A stretch of 61,204 bases of DNA from Flavobacteriaceae bacterium (GTDB lineage Bacteria; Bacteroidota; Bacteroidia; Flavobacteriales; Flavobacteriaceae): positions 1 through 61,204 of the forward strand of contig JAKITV010000010.1 in the NCBI GenBank assembly GCA_021647885.1. The letters run 5' to 3'. This document shows, in pieces, positions 10,398 to 19,450 of the stretch; position 1 is the first letter of the stretch, and each line of letters opens with the position of its first letter. Both the position numbers and the translations under genes were made by a program. A model generated the notes under the pieces. The model made no database searches. It saw nothing but the letters and a program-made list of their open reading frames with translations, and was not told the DNA's origin.

Positions 10398-10430
10398 AGG
10401 GTTGAAACGTATTTTAACCCTAATTTTTTT
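10398..10430 (+). terminator. Terminator-like hairpin before rplC
   Basis: AGGGTTGAAA and TTTTAACCCT form a 10-bp stem with one G-T pair and a CGTA loop, followed by AA and seven T. It lies 91 bases before the rplC start. It could end the str transcript or serve as an attenuator. The sequence cannot separate the two roles. Confidence 0.6.
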
Positions 10431-10485
10431 AAAATAAGTAATATAAGTTAATAATTGATTGAAGATTTATATCAGAACAGTTTTG

Positions 10486-10517
10486 AAATCGTAAATCAAC
10501 AATCGTAAATCAACAAT
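10486..10517 (+). repeat. Short near-tandem AATCGTAAATCAAC repeat
   Basis: AATCGTAAATCAAC occurs twice back to back just upstream of rplC. The related AATTGTAAATCAAA occurs in the rplF-rplR spacer and ATCGTAAAT in the rpsK-rpsD spacer. The role is unknown. Confidence 0.6.
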
Positions 10518-10521
10518 TAAT

Positions 10522-11139
10522 ATGTCTGGGTTAATAGGAAAAAAAATCGGTATGACCAGTATTTTTGATGACAACGGGAAGAATATTCCTTGTACAGTGA
10601 TCAAAGCTGGGCCATGTATCGTTACCCAAGTCAGAACTAATGAGGTTGATGGCTATGATGCCATTCAATTAGGTTTCGATGACGCGACAGAAAAAAGCGC
10701 TACTAAAGCAGACTTAGGTCATGCTAAAAAAGCAGGAACTTCTGTAAAACGCAAAATCGTTGAATTTCAAGGTTTTGATGAGGAGTACAAATTAGGTGAT
10801 GCAATCACTGTAGAGCACTTCACTGAAGGTGAATTTGTAGATGTTGCTGGAACATCAAAAGGTAAAGGATTTCAAGGTGTTGTAAAACGTCATGGTTTTG
10901 CTGGTGTAGGTCAAGCTACACATGGCCAGCATAACCGTTTAAGAGCGCCAGGATCTATCGGAGCTGCTTCTTATCCTGCAAGAGTATTTAAAGGAATGCG
11001 AATGGGAGGAAGAATGGGAGGAGAAACAGTAAAAGTTCAAAATTTAAGAGTTTTAAAAGTAGTTGCTGAAAAGAATCTACTTGTGGTTAAAGGATGTGTT
11101 CCTGGTCATAAAAACGCTTATGTAATTATTAGAAAATAA
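10522..11139 (+). CDS. rplC: 50S ribosomal protein L3
   Basis: The 205-residue L3 is an early assembly protein near the peptidyl transferase centre. It begins [13 protein letters not shown] and carries the central extension [16 protein letters not shown] with the GQATHGQ stretch, which includes the glutamine methylated by PrmB in other bacteria. It overlaps rplD by one base (TAATG), which suggests coupled translation. It is the first gene after the hairpin-rich spacer. Confidence 0.99.
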   Translation: MSGLIGKKIGMTSIFDDNGKNIPCTVIKAGPCIVTQVRTNEVDGYDAIQLGFDDATEKSATKADLGHAKKAGTSVKRKIVEFQGFDEEYKLGDAITVEHFTEGEFVDVAGTSKGKGFQGVVKRHGFAGVGQATHGQHNRLRAPGSIGAASYPARVFKGMRMGGRMGGETVKVQNLRVLKVVAEKNLLVVKGCVPGHKNAYVIIRK

Positions 11140-11768
11140 TGAAGATAGCAGTTTTAGATATAAACGGAAAAGACACTGGTAGAAAGGCAGACCTTTCTAA
11201 AAATGTATATGCTATTGAGCCAAATAATCATGCGGTTTATTTAGATGTGAAGCAATACCTTGCCAATCAACGTCAAGGAACCCATAAGGCTAAAGAAAGA
11301 GCAGAAATTGTTGGAAGTACGCGCAAGATTAAAAAACAAAAAGGTACTGGTACTGCTAGAGCAGGAAGTATCAAGTCTGGTATATTTAGAGGTGGTGGAC
11401 GCATGTTTGGTCCAAGACCAAGAAATTATAGTTTTAAGTTAAACAAAAACGTAAAGCGTTTAGCACGTAAATCTGCTTTAAGTATTAAGGCAAGTGAGAA
11501 GGCGATAACAGTATTAGAAGACTTTAGTTTTGATGCACCAAAAACTAAAGAATTTACAGCAATTTTAAAGGCTTTAAATCTTGAAAACAAAAAGTCTTTG
11601 TTTGTGTTGGGTGGCTCGAATAATAATGTATATTTGTCGTCACGCAATTTAAAAAGGGCTGAAGTTATAATAAATTCAGAATTAAGCACTTACAAGATTT
11701 TAAATGCAAATCAGTTGATACTTGTAGAAAGCTCTTTAGAAGAAATTGAATTGAATTTAAGTAAATAA
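11139..11768 (+). CDS. rplD: 50S ribosomal protein L4
   Basis: The 209-residue L4 has the extended tunnel loop with KQKGTGTARAGSIKSGIFRG and the GPRPRNYSFKLN segment that lines the exit tunnel, the usual site of macrolide-resistance changes. No odd insertion is visible. In enterobacteria L4 also represses its own operon. Nothing in the sequence shows whether it does so here. It starts on the last base of the rplC stop codon. Confidence 0.98.
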   Translation: MKIAVLDINGKDTGRKADLSKNVYAIEPNNHAVYLDVKQYLANQRQGTHKAKERAEIVGSTRKIKKQKGTGTARAGSIKSGIFRGGGRMFGPRPRNYSFKLNKNVKRLARKSALSIKASEKAITVLEDFSFDAPKTKEFTAILKALNLENKKSLFVLGGSNNNVYLSSRNLKRAEVIINSELSTYKILNANQLILVESSLEEIELNLSK

Positions 11769-11774
11769 GAAACA

Positions 11775-12065
11775 ATGAATATCTTAATTAAACCAATAAT
11801 TACAGAAAAAGCAACAAATGATAGCGAGTTAAATAATCGCTACAGCTTTCAAGTAAATACAAAGGCGAACAAGGTAGAAATTAAAAAAGCAGTAGAAGCT
11901 GCTTATGGTGTTTCTGTTGAAAAAGTTCGTACTATAAATGTCCGTCCAGAACGTAAAACCCGTCATACAAAAACGGGAATTCAACATGGTAAAACAAATG
12001 CTGTTAAAAAAGCAATTGTACAACTGGCGGAAGGTGAGATGATTGATTTATATGCTAATATGTAA
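11775..12065 (+). CDS. rplW: 50S ribosomal protein L23
   Basis: The 96-residue L23 docks trigger factor, SRP and the translocon at the tunnel exit. It begins [13 protein letters not shown], the family start, and contains the [14 protein letters not shown] loop. It lies six bases after rplD and eleven before rplB in the standard S10 order. Confidence 0.98.
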   Translation: MNILIKPIITEKATNDSELNNRYSFQVNTKANKVEIKKAVEAAYGVSVEKVRTINVRPERKTRHTKTGIQHGKTNAVKKAIVQLAEGEMIDLYANM

Positions 12066-12076
12066 TTAGACAAAAA

Positions 12077-12904
12077 ATGTCAGTAAGAAAATTAAAACCA
12101 ATCACACCAGGACAGCGATTTAGAGTAGTAAATGGATTTGACGCCATAACTACTGATAAGCCGGAGAAAAGTTTATTAGCTCCGAAAAAACGTTCAGGTG
12201 GTAGAAACAGTCAAGGAAAAATGACCATGCGCTATATAGGTGGAGGTCATAAAAAAAGGTATCGTATTATAGATTTTAAAAGAAACAAAACTGGTATTCC
12301 AGCAGAGGTTAAGTCTATAGAATACGATCCAAACAGAACTGCGTTTATCGCATTGCTAAATTATCAAGATGGTGAGAAAAGATACATCGTTGCTCAAAAT
12401 GGACTTCAGGTTGGGCAAAAAATTGTATCTGGTGATAGTAATATTGCCCCAGAAATTGGTAATGCAATGCCTTTAAGTCAAATTCCTTTAGGAACAGTTA
12501 TTTCTTGTATCGAATTACATCCTGGTCAAGGTGCTGTTATGGCGCGTAGTGCAGGAGCTTTTGCTCAATTAATGGCAAGAGATGGTAAATTTGCTACGGT
12601 TAAATTACCATCTGGAGAAACACGTTTAATTCTTGTAAACTGTTTAGCAACTATTGGAGTTGTTTCTAATTCAGACCATCAATTATTAGTATCTGGTAAA
12701 GCAGGTAGAAGTAGATGGTTAGGAAGACGTCCGCGTACAAGACCAGTAGTTATGAATCCTGTAGATCACCCAATGGGTGGTGGAGAAGGTAAATCTTCTG
12801 GAGGACATCCACGTTCTAGAAAAGGTATTCCTGCTAAAGGATATAGAACCCGTTCTAAATCAAAAGTGAGTAATAAATATATTGTAGAACGTAGAAAGAA
12901 ATAA
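12077..12904 (+). CDS. rplB: 50S ribosomal protein L2
   Basis: The 275-residue L2 is needed for subunit association and peptidyl transfer. It has the N-terminal [14 protein letters not shown], the OB-fold and SH3-like domains, and the C-terminal [20 protein letters not shown] with the conserved histidine near the catalytic centre. Length and order are typical. Confidence 0.99.
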   Translation: MSVRKLKPITPGQRFRVVNGFDAITTDKPEKSLLAPKKRSGGRNSQGKMTMRYIGGGHKKRYRIIDFKRNKTGIPAEVKSIEYDPNRTAFIALLNYQDGEKRYIVAQNGLQVGQKIVSGDSNIAPEIGNAMPLSQIPLGTVISCIELHPGQGAVMARSAGAFAQLMARDGKFATVKLPSGETRLILVNCLATIGVVSNSDHQLLVSGKAGRSRWLGRRPRTRPVVMNPVDHPMGGGEGKSSGGHPRSRKGIPAKGYRTRSKSKVSNKYIVERRKK

Positions 12905-12910
12905 TAAATC

Positions 12911-13189
12911 ATGGCAAGATCATTAAAAAAAGGACCTTACGTTCATTATAAATTAGAAAGAAAAGTAGTAGCAAATGCTGAAGCTAAAAAGAAAACTGTA
13001 ATCAAAACTTGGTCTAGAGCAAGTATGATAACACCAGACTTTGTTGGTCAAACAATTGCTGTACATAATGGCCGTCAATTTGTACCAGTTTATATTACTG
13101 AGAATATGGTAGGTCATAAATTAGGAGAATTTTCACCAACAAGATCTTTTAGAGGTCATGCAGGTGCTAAAAATAAAGGTAAAAGATAA
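12911..13189 (+). CDS. rpsS: 30S ribosomal protein S19
   Basis: The 92-residue S19 of the small-subunit head contacts A-site tRNA and forms a pair with S13. The family hallmarks [21 protein letters not shown] and [15 protein letters not shown] are complete. It lies six bases after rplB. Confidence 0.99.
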   Translation: MARSLKKGPYVHYKLERKVVANAEAKKKTVIKTWSRASMITPDFVGQTIAVHNGRQFVPVYITENMVGHKLGEFSPTRSFRGHAGAKNKGKR

Positions 13190-13194
13190 GAGCA

Positions 13195-13605
13195 ATGGGA
13201 AGTCGTAAAAAACAAATGGCAGACGCTATTAAAGCAGAAAAAAAGCAAATCGTTTTTGCAAAGCTTAATAACTGTCCTACGTCACCAAGAAAAATGCGTT
13301 TAGTAGCCGATTTAGTAAGAGGTGAAAAGGTAGAAAGAGCACTTAATATATTAAGGTTCAGCCCAAAAGAAGCATCACGTCGTTTAGAGACTTTATTAAT
13401 GTCTGCTGTTGCAAACTGGCAAGCTAAAAATGAAGATGCTGATATTGAAGAAGCTGAATTATTTGTGAAAGAGATTAGAGTAGATTGCGGAACCATGTTA
13501 AAAAGGTTACGTCCAGCTCCTCAAGGTCGCGCACACAGAATTAGAAAAAGATCCAATCATGTAACTCTTGTGCTTGGAGCTAACAATAACACACAAAGCA
13601 ATTAA
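13195..13605 (+). CDS. rplV: 50S ribosomal protein L22
   Basis: The protein has 136 residues, longer than the 110 of E. coli, with an N-terminal extension of about 20 residues ([18 protein letters not shown]) as is common in Bacteroidota. The core shows [14 protein letters not shown] and the tunnel hairpin with [19 protein letters not shown]. Its beta-hairpin helps shape the exit tunnel. Confidence 0.98.
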   Translation: MGSRKKQMADAIKAEKKQIVFAKLNNCPTSPRKMRLVADLVRGEKVERALNILRFSPKEASRRLETLLMSAVANWQAKNEDADIEEAELFVKEIRVDCGTMLKRLRPAPQGRAHRIRKRSNHVTLVLGANNNTQSN

Positions 13606-13608
13606 TAA

Positions 13609-14334
13609 ATGGGACAAAAGACAAATCCAATAGGAAATCGTTTAGGAATTATCAGAGGATGGGAATCCAACTGGTACGGAGGAAATGATTACGGAGATAA
13701 ACTGGCTGAAGATGATAAAATCAGAAAGTATATTTTCGCTCGTTTAGCAAAAGCTAGTGTCTCGAGAGTAATCATCGAAAGAACGCTTAAACTTGTAACC
13801 GTTACTATCACAACAGCTCGTCCAGGTATCATTATTGGTAAAGGCGGTCAAGAGGTAGACAAGTTAAAAGAAGAACTTAAAAAGATTACAGGTAAAGAAG
13901 TTCAAATAAACATCTTTGAAATTAAGAGACCAGAACTAGATTCATATTTAGTAGCATCAAGTGTAGCACGTCAAATAGAAAATCGTATTTCTTATAAGCG
14001 TGCAATTAAAATGGCAATTGCTGCTTCTATGCGTATGAATGCTGAAGGTATTAAAATTCAAATTAGTGGTCGTTTAAATGGTGCAGAAATGGCACGTAGT
14101 GAGCATTATAAAGATGGAAGAATTCCTTTATCAACATTTAGAGCCGACATTGATTATGCTTTAGTGGAAGCGCATACTACTTATGGTAGATTGGGTATTA
14201 AAGTATGGATTATGAAAGGTGAAGTATATGGAAAAAGAGAGCTTTCTCCGCTTGTTGGTTTATCTAAGAAGCAAGGAAAAGGTGGACGCGGTGGCAACAG
14301 GAATGCACAAAACAAATCACGTCATAGAAAGTAA
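13609..14334 (+). CDS. rpsC: 30S ribosomal protein S3
   Basis: The 241-residue S3 begins [20 protein letters not shown] and carries the KH motif [18 protein letters not shown]. The C-terminal domain has the basic tail [18 protein letters not shown]. It forms part of the mRNA entry tunnel and has helicase activity with S4 and S5. It starts three bases after rplV. Confidence 0.99.
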   Translation: MGQKTNPIGNRLGIIRGWESNWYGGNDYGDKLAEDDKIRKYIFARLAKASVSRVIIERTLKLVTVTITTARPGIIIGKGGQEVDKLKEELKKITGKEVQINIFEIKRPELDSYLVASSVARQIENRISYKRAIKMAIAASMRMNAEGIKIQISGRLNGAEMARSEHYKDGRIPLSTFRADIDYALVEAHTTYGRLGIKVWIMKGEVYGKRELSPLVGLSKKQGKGGRGGNRNAQNKSRHRK

Positions 14335-14355
14335 TTTTTTAAAATTTAAAGAAAA

Positions 14356-14775
14356 ATGTTACAACCTAAAAGAACAAAATTTCGTAAACAACAGAAAGGA
14401 CGCATGAAAGGGAACTCTGGAAGAGGACATCGACTTTCTAACGGAATGTTTGGTATAAAATCACTAGACTCAAAGTTTATCACTTCACGTCAAATTGAAG
14501 CTGCACGTATTGCTGCTACACGTTATATGAAAAGAGAAGGTTCGTTATGGATTAAAATATTTCCAGACAAACCAATAACAAAAAAGCCTCTTGAAGTACG
14601 TATGGGTAAAGGTAAAGGTGCTGTTGAATACTGGGCAGCTGTTGTTAAACCAGGAAGAATTTTATTCGAAGTTGGAGGTGTGCCATTAGACGTTGCTAAA
14701 GAAGCATTGCGTTTAGCTGCACAAAAACTTCCAGTTAAAACTAAGTTCATCATCGCTAGAGATTTTGAAGCTTAA
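14356..14775 (+). CDS. rplP: 50S ribosomal protein L16
   Basis: The 139-residue L16 of the central protuberance helps position A-site tRNA. The start [16 protein letters not shown] and the segments [16 protein letters not shown] and [11 protein letters not shown] are as in the family. It lies 21 bases after rpsC. Confidence 0.99.
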   Translation: MLQPKRTKFRKQQKGRMKGNSGRGHRLSNGMFGIKSLDSKFITSRQIEAARIAATRYMKREGSLWIKIFPDKPITKKPLEVRMGKGKGAVEYWAAVVKPGRILFEVGGVPLDVAKEALRLAAQKLPVKTKFIIARDFEA

Positions 14776-14787
14776 TTTATTGATATT

Positions 14788-14982
14788 ATGAAACAATCAG
14801 AAGTTAAAGAACTATCTATAGCTGAGTTACAAGAAAAACTTGGCGAAACAAAACAAAGTTATGCAGACCTAAAAATGGCTCATGCAATATCACCTCTTGA
14901 AAATCCAATTCAATTACGTGGTTTAAGACGTACTGTAGCTAGAATTGCAACAGAGATAACTAATAGAGAAATAGAACAATAG
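14788..14982 (+). CDS. rpmC: 50S ribosomal protein L29
   Basis: The small 64-residue two-helix protein lies near the tunnel exit and takes part in SRP and trigger-factor docking. [12 protein letters not shown] and the C-terminal IRGL-like [19 protein letters not shown] identify it. It lies between rplP and rpsQ as in all S10 operons. Confidence 0.97.
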   Translation: MKQSEVKELSIAELQEKLGETKQSYADLKMAHAISPLENPIQLRGLRRTVARIATEITNREIEQ

Positions 14983-14998
14983 TATTCTTGCTGAAAAG

Positions 14999-15256
14999 AT
15001 GGAAAAAAGAAACTTAAGAAAAGAACGTATAGGAGTTGTTACAAGTAATAAAATGCAGAAATCCATTGTGGTTGCTGAAGTTAAGAAAGTAAAACACCCT
15101 ATGTATGGAAAGTTCGTGTTAAAAACAAAAAAGTATGTTGCACACGACGAAACAAACGACTGCAACGAAGGAGATACTGTAAGAATCATGGAAACAAGAC
15201 CTTTAAGTAAATCTAAATGTTGGAGATTAGTAGAAGTAATTGAAAGAGCTAAGTAA
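14999..15256 (+). CDS. rpsQ: 30S ribosomal protein S17
   Basis: The 85-residue OB-fold protein binds the 5' domain of 16S rRNA. It has [16 protein letters not shown], the HPMYGKFV segment, [15 protein letters not shown] and ETRPLSKSK. Length and order are typical. Only two bases separate it from rplN. Confidence 0.98.
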   Translation: MEKRNLRKERIGVVTSNKMQKSIVVAEVKKVKHPMYGKFVLKTKKYVAHDETNDCNEGDTVRIMETRPLSKSKCWRLVEVIERAK

Positions 15257-15258
15257 TT

Positions 15259-15627
15259 ATGGTACAACAAGAATCAAGATTAAAAGTAGCAGATAATACT
15301 GGAGCAAAAGAAGTGTTAACTATTCGTGTTCTAGGTGGTACTAAAAGACGATATGCTTCTTTAGGCGATAAGATTGTAGTTACTGTAAAAGAAGCTACTC
15401 CTAATAGTGGTATTAAAAAAGGAGCAGTAGCAACAGCAGTTGTAATTCGTACTAAAAAAGAAGTTAGACGACCAGATGGTTCATATATTAGATTTGATGA
15501 TAATGCATGTGTCCTTTTAAATCCAACAGGAGAAATGACAGGCACACGTGTGTTTGGACCAGTAGCTAGAGAGCTTCGTGATAAACAATTCATGAAAATT
15601 GTATCATTAGCACCAGAGGTGCTTTAA
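15259..15627 (+). CDS. rplN: 50S ribosomal protein L14
   Basis: The 122-residue L14 contributes to an intersubunit bridge and to the RsfS binding face. [19 protein letters not shown], the [18 protein letters not shown] segment and FGPVARELR are hallmarks. It is the first gene of the classical spc group, but no promoter is visible before it, so it is read with the S10 group. Confidence 0.99.
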   Translation: MVQQESRLKVADNTGAKEVLTIRVLGGTKRRYASLGDKIVVTVKEATPNSGIKKGAVATAVVIRTKKEVRRPDGSYIRFDDNACVLLNPTGEMTGTRVFGPVARELRDKQFMKIVSLAPEVL

Positions 15628-15642
15628 TGCAAAATATAAGAG

Positions 15643-15954
15643 ATGGGAAAGCTTAAAATGAAATCGGGAGATACAGTAAGAGTAATAACTGGAGACCATA
15701 AAGGAGAAGAAGGTAAAATTCTTAAACTATCAAAAGATAAAAACAAGGCGATTGTTGAAGGTGTTAATATAGTAAAAAAACATATGAAACCTGACGCAAA
15801 AAATCCTCAAGGAGGAATCGTAGAAAAAGAAGCTTCTATTCAAATTTCTAACTTATCATTGTTAACCTCAAAAGGTGAAACAACAAGAGTTGGGTATAGA
15901 ATGGAAGGTGATAAAAAAGTAAGATTTGCTAAAAAATCTAATGAAGTAATATAG
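15643..15954 (+). CDS. rplX: 50S ribosomal protein L24
   Basis: This 103-residue L24 is an assembly initiator near the tunnel exit. The N-terminal KOW motif is clear ([19 protein letters not shown]), followed by [12 protein letters not shown] and [14 protein letters not shown]. It ends two bases before rplE. Confidence 0.98.
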   Translation: MGKLKMKSGDTVRVITGDHKGEEGKILKLSKDKNKAIVEGVNIVKKHMKPDAKNPQGGIVEKEASIQISNLSLLTSKGETTRVGYRMEGDKKVRFAKKSNEVI

Positions 15955-15956
15955 TT

Positions 15957-16508
15957 ATGACTTATATTCCAAGATTAAAACAAGAGTACAAGGAAAAAGT
16001 AATTTCTGCTCTTACCGAAGAGTTCGGATATAAAAACATCATGCAAGTACCTAAACTAAAAAAGATAGTATTATCTCAAGGAGTTGGTGGTGCAGTGGCA
16101 GATAAAAAGTTAATCGACTATGCAGTAGATGAGATGTCAAGAATATCTGGACAAAAAGCTATAGTAACAATATCTAAAAAAGATATTGCTTCATTTAAGT
16201 TGCGTAAAGGAATGCCAATTGGAGCAAAAGTTACATTAAGAGGAGAGCAAATGTTTGAGTTTTTAGATCGTTTGGTTACATCTGCATTACCACGTGTAAG
16301 AGATTTTACTGGGATTAAGGCTAGTGGTTTTGACGGAAGAGGTAATTACAGTTTAGGAATTACAGAACAAATTATATTTCCAGAGATTAATATCGACAAA
16401 ATAAACAAAATCTCAGGTATGGATATTACGTTTGTAACATCTGCAGATACCGATAAAGAAGCAAAATCATTATTAACCGAACTAGGATTACCTTTTAAAA
16501 AGAATTAA
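15957..16508 (+). CDS. rplE: 50S ribosomal protein L5
   Basis: The 183-residue L5 binds 5S rRNA and contacts P-site tRNA. Recognisable segments are [39 protein letters not shown] cut into two family blocks, and the C-terminal [18 protein letters not shown]. It starts two bases after rplX and ends three before rpsN. Confidence 0.98.
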   Translation: MTYIPRLKQEYKEKVISALTEEFGYKNIMQVPKLKKIVLSQGVGGAVADKKLIDYAVDEMSRISGQKAIVTISKKDIASFKLRKGMPIGAKVTLRGEQMFEFLDRLVTSALPRVRDFTGIKASGFDGRGNYSLGITEQIIFPEINIDKINKISGMDITFVTSADTDKEAKSLLTELGLPFKKN

Positions 16509-16511
16509 GAT

Positions 16512-16781
16512 ATGGCTAAAGAATCAATGAAAGCCCGTGAGGTAAAAAGAGCTAAAACAGTAGCAAAATATGCGGCAAAACGTAAAGCTTTAAAAGAAGC
16601 TGGAGATTATGAAGGATTACAAAAGCTACCTAAAAACGCTTCGCCTGTTCGTATGCATAACAGATGTAAATTAACCGGAAGACCAAAAGGCTATATGCGT
16701 AATTTTGGTATTTCTCGTGTTATGTTTCGTGAAATGGCTAATAAAGGATTAATTCCGGGAGTTAGAAAAGCAAGTTGGTAA
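16512..16781 (+). CDS. rpsN: 30S ribosomal protein S14, zinc-free form
   Basis: The 89-residue S14 has one cysteine only (in [11 protein letters not shown]) and so lacks the two CxxC pairs of the zinc-binding form. The conserved [14 protein letters not shown] and [17 protein letters not shown] are present. The form needs no zinc. It stands in the normal operon place and is probably the housekeeping copy. Confidence 0.98.
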   Translation: MAKESMKAREVKRAKTVAKYAAKRKALKEAGDYEGLQKLPKNASPVRMHNRCKLTGRPKGYMRNFGISRVMFREMANKGLIPGVRKASW

Positions 16782-16842
16782 AATTATAAATTGATTAAAG
16801 GTTTAGCAATTAGTTAAAAACCATAATCGCAAATTAATAAAT

Positions 16843-17241
16843 ATGAATACAGATCCAATAGCGGATTATTTAACAAGAGTTAGAAACGCAGTAAGTGCAG
16901 GTCATAGAGTAGTAGAAATACCTTCTTCCAATTTAAAGAAAGAAATTACAAAAATATTATTTGACCAAGGATATATTTTAAGTTACAAGTTTGATGATTC
17001 TTCAGTGCAAGGCACAATTAAAATTGCTTTAAAGTACACTAAAGACACCAAAGAGCCTGTAATAAAAAAGCTCCAAAGGATAAGTAAACCAGGTTTACGT
17101 AAATATGCAAGTTCTAGCGAACTGCCACGTATTCTTAATGGTCTTGGAATTGCTATTATCTCTACTTCGCATGGAGTAATGACAGGCAAACAAGCCAAAA
17201 AAGAAAATGTTGGAGGAGAAGTACTATGTTACGTTTACTAA
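16843..17241 (+). CDS. rpsH: 30S ribosomal protein S8
   Basis: The 132-residue S8 binds the central domain of 16S rRNA. It has DPIADYLTRVRNA, KRISKPGLRKYA and the C-terminal GIAIISTSHGVMTGKQA. It is preceded by a 61-base spacer with the AATCGCAAATT motif, which resembles the repeat seen in the other long spacers of this cluster. Confidence 0.98.
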   Translation: MNTDPIADYLTRVRNAVSAGHRVVEIPSSNLKKEITKILFDQGYILSYKFDDSSVQGTIKIALKYTKDTKEPVIKKLQRISKPGLRKYASSSELPRILNGLGIAIISTSHGVMTGKQAKKENVGGEVLCYVY

Positions 17242-17260
17242 TTAAAAGACAATAAGAAAA

Positions 17261-17803
17261 ATGTCAAGAATAGGTAATAACCCAGTAGCAATTCCAGAAG
17301 GAGTTACAGTAGATGTAAATGATAACGTTGTTACAGTAAAAGGAAAATTAGGAGAATTATCTCAAGAATTTTCTGCTGTAACTGTTAAGGTAGAAGATGG
17401 TAATATTTTAGTCAAGCGTTCTTCAGATGCAAAAGATCATAGAGCTAAACATGGTTTATATAGATCACTTCTCAATAATATGGTTGAAGGTGTATCTAAA
17501 GGATGGACTAAAGAATTAGAATTAGTAGGTGTAGGATATAGAGCAAACAATCAAGGTCAAAAATTGGATTTAGCTTTAGGTTTTTCTCATAACATTGTTT
17601 TAAATATAGCTCCAGAAGTTAAGATAGAAACAATTTCAGAAAAAGGAAAGAACCCTATAATAAAATTAACATCTCACGATAAACAACTTGTAGGTCAAGT
17701 AGCGGCAAAGATTCGTTCAATGCGTAAACCAGAACCATACAAAGGAAAAGGAATTAAGTTTGTTGGTGAGCAATTAAGAAGAAAAGCAGGTAAAACAGCA
17801 TAA
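17261..17803 (+). CDS. rplF: 50S ribosomal protein L6
   Basis: The 180-residue L6 sits near the factor-binding centre. It shows the two repeated domains: SRIGNNPVAIPEGV at the start, GVGYRANNQG in the middle, and the C-terminal RKPEPYKGKGIKFVGEQLRRKAGK with its highly conserved signature. An 87-base spacer follows. Confidence 0.99.
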   Translation: MSRIGNNPVAIPEGVTVDVNDNVVTVKGKLGELSQEFSAVTVKVEDGNILVKRSSDAKDHRAKHGLYRSLLNNMVEGVSKGWTKELELVGVGYRANNQGQKLDLALGFSHNIVLNIAPEVKIETISEKGKNPIIKLTSHDKQLVGQVAAKIRSMRKPEPYKGKGIKFVGEQLRRKAGKTA

Positions 17804-17835
17804 AAATTTTACGAATTAAGATTTTAGATATACAA

Positions 17836-17884
17836 GCAACGATTGTAAATCAAAAAATCAAAAATTGTAAATCAAAAATTGTAA
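17836..17884 (+). repeat. AATTGTAAATCAAA repeats in the rplF-rplR spacer
   Basis: Three copies of A(A/T)TGTAAAT occur within about 50 bases, two of them as AATTGTAAATC. They resemble the doubled AATCGTAAATCAAC before rplC. The function is unknown. It could be a tandem-duplication product or a binding site. Confidence 0.55.
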
Positions 17885-17890
17885 ATAGAA

Positions 17891-18247
17891 ATGGCATTAA
17901 CAAAGACCGAAAGAAGACAAAGAATAAAAAACAGAATACGCAAAATAGTCTCTGGTACTGAATCTCAACCAAGATTATCTGTTTTTAGAAGTAATAAAGA
18001 AATTTATGCTCAAATTGTCGATGATGTAACTGGTAAAACTATCAGTGCTGCATCTTCAAGAGATAAAGATATCAGTTCAGTTAAAGGAACTAAAACAGAA
18101 GTTGCCACTATGGTAGGTAAATCTGTTGCTGAAAAAGCTATGAAAGCAGGAGTTGATACTATATCTTTCGATAGAGGTGGTTATCTATATCATGGTAGAG
18201 TAAAATCGTTAGCTGAAGGAGCTAGAGAAGCAGGACTTAAATTTTAA
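17891..18247 (+). CDS. rplR: 50S ribosomal protein L18
   Basis: The 118-residue L18 binds 5S rRNA with L5. It has [36 protein letters not shown] and the end [26 protein letters not shown]. Length and order are typical. Confidence 0.99.
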   Translation: MALTKTERRQRIKNRIRKIVSGTESQPRLSVFRSNKEIYAQIVDDVTGKTISAASSRDKDISSVKGTKTEVATMVGKSVAEKAMKAGVDTISFDRGGYLYHGRVKSLAEGAREAGLKF

Positions 18248-18254
18248 TAAAATT

Positions 18255-18779
18255 ATGTATCATAAATACAAAAGCGCAGAATTAGTAAAACCAAGTGGAT
18301 TAGATCTTAAAGATCGTTTGGTTGGTGTACAAAGAGTTACCAAAGTAACAAAAGGTGGTAGAGCATTTGGTTTTTCAGCAATTGTTGTGGTAGGTGACGA
18401 AGCAGGAGTAGTTGGGCAAGGTTTAGGAAAATCTAAAGATGTGGCTAGTGCTATTGCTAAAGCAGTAGAAGACGCTAAGAAAAATTTAGTTCGTATCCCT
18501 CTTGTTAAAGGAACTTTACCTCATGCGCAAAAAGGAAAATATGGTGGAGCAAGAGTAAATGTTATTCCTGCTGCTCCTGGTACAGGGGTTATTGCTGGTG
18601 GAGCAGTAAGAATAGTTTTGGAAGCAGTTGGTGTGCACGACGTATTATCAAAATCTCAAGGCTCTTCAAATCCGCATAATGTTGTAAAAGCAACGTTTGA
18701 TGCCTTATTGCAATTAAGAGATGCAAGAAAGATTGCTAAAGAAAGAGGTGTTTCTCTTGAAAAAGTTTTTAACGGATAA
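18255..18779 (+). CDS. rpsE: 30S ribosomal protein S5
   Basis: The 174-residue S5 acts in decoding accuracy and mRNA unwinding. The N-terminal dsRNA-binding-like domain has [22 protein letters not shown]. The second domain has [17 protein letters not shown] and the [20 protein letters not shown] signature. It starts seven bases after rplR. Confidence 0.99.
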   Translation: MYHKYKSAELVKPSGLDLKDRLVGVQRVTKVTKGGRAFGFSAIVVVGDEAGVVGQGLGKSKDVASAIAKAVEDAKKNLVRIPLVKGTLPHAQKGKYGGARVNVIPAAPGTGVIAGGAVRIVLEAVGVHDVLSKSQGSSNPHNVVKATFDALLQLRDARKIAKERGVSLEKVFNG

Positions 18780-18790
18780 TTAAGAATAAG

Positions 18791-18970
18791 ATGGCTAAGA
18801 TTAAAGTAACAAAACAAAAAAGTGCGATTAATCGTTCGTTAAGACAAAAAAGAACTCTAGAAGCTCTTGGTTTAAGAAAGATTGGTCAAACAGTAGAACA
18901 TGATGCCACTCCAAATATTCTTGGCATGGTTAATAAAGTAAAACATTTAGTTTCTGTAGAAGAGGCTTAA
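18791..18970 (+). CDS. rpmD: 50S ribosomal protein L30
   Basis: A 59-residue protein reads MAKIKVTKQKSAIN and ends HLVSVEEA, with the L30 core RQKRTLEALGLRKIGQ and NILGMVNKVKHLV. L30 is a small component of the large subunit that only some lineages keep. It fills the gap between rpsE and rplO in the standard spc order. It was read directly from the sequence. Confidence 0.97.
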   Translation: MAKIKVTKQKSAINRSLRQKRTLEALGLRKIGQTVEHDATPNILGMVNKVKHLVSVEEA

Positions 18971-18985
18971 AAATAAAACTGGAAA

Positions 18986-19438
18986 ATGGATTTAAGTAAT
19001 TTAAAACCTGCTGAAGGATCAGTTAAAAATAATAGTAAAAGATTAGGCAGAGGACAAGGGTCTGGTAAAGGCGGTACTTCTACTAGAGGCCATAAAGGGG
19101 CAAAATCTAGATCAGGATATTCTAGAAAACTAGGTTTTGAAGGTGGACAAATGCCACTTCAAAGACGTGTGCCTAAATTTGGCTTTACTAACATTAACCG
19201 TAAAGAATACCAAGGTATTAATTTGGACACTTTACAGCAAATGGTTGATGACAAGAAAATAAAAACAACTGTAGATTTAGATACAATAATTGCTTTTCGT
19301 TTAGCTGGAAAGAACGATTTGGTTAAGATTTTAGGTAGAGGGGAATTAAAAGCAAAATTAAAAGTATCTGCTCATAAATTTACAGCTTCGGCAAAAGCTG
19401 CTATTGAAGCTGCAGGAGGAGAAGCCGTAACGTTATAA
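18986..19438 (+). CDS. rplO: 50S ribosomal protein L15
   Basis: The 150-residue L15 is a late assembly protein. The glycine- and arginine-rich start has [21 protein letters not shown] and continues with [18 protein letters not shown]. The C-terminus [18 protein letters not shown] is typical. It lies 12 bases before secY. Confidence 0.99.
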   Translation: MDLSNLKPAEGSVKNNSKRLGRGQGSGKGGTSTRGHKGAKSRSGYSRKLGFEGGQMPLQRRVPKFGFTNINRKEYQGINLDTLQQMVDDKKIKTTVDLDTIIAFRLAGKNDLVKILGRGELKAKLKVSAHKFTASAKAAIEAAGGEAVTL

Positions 19439-19450
19439 GAACTATAGACA

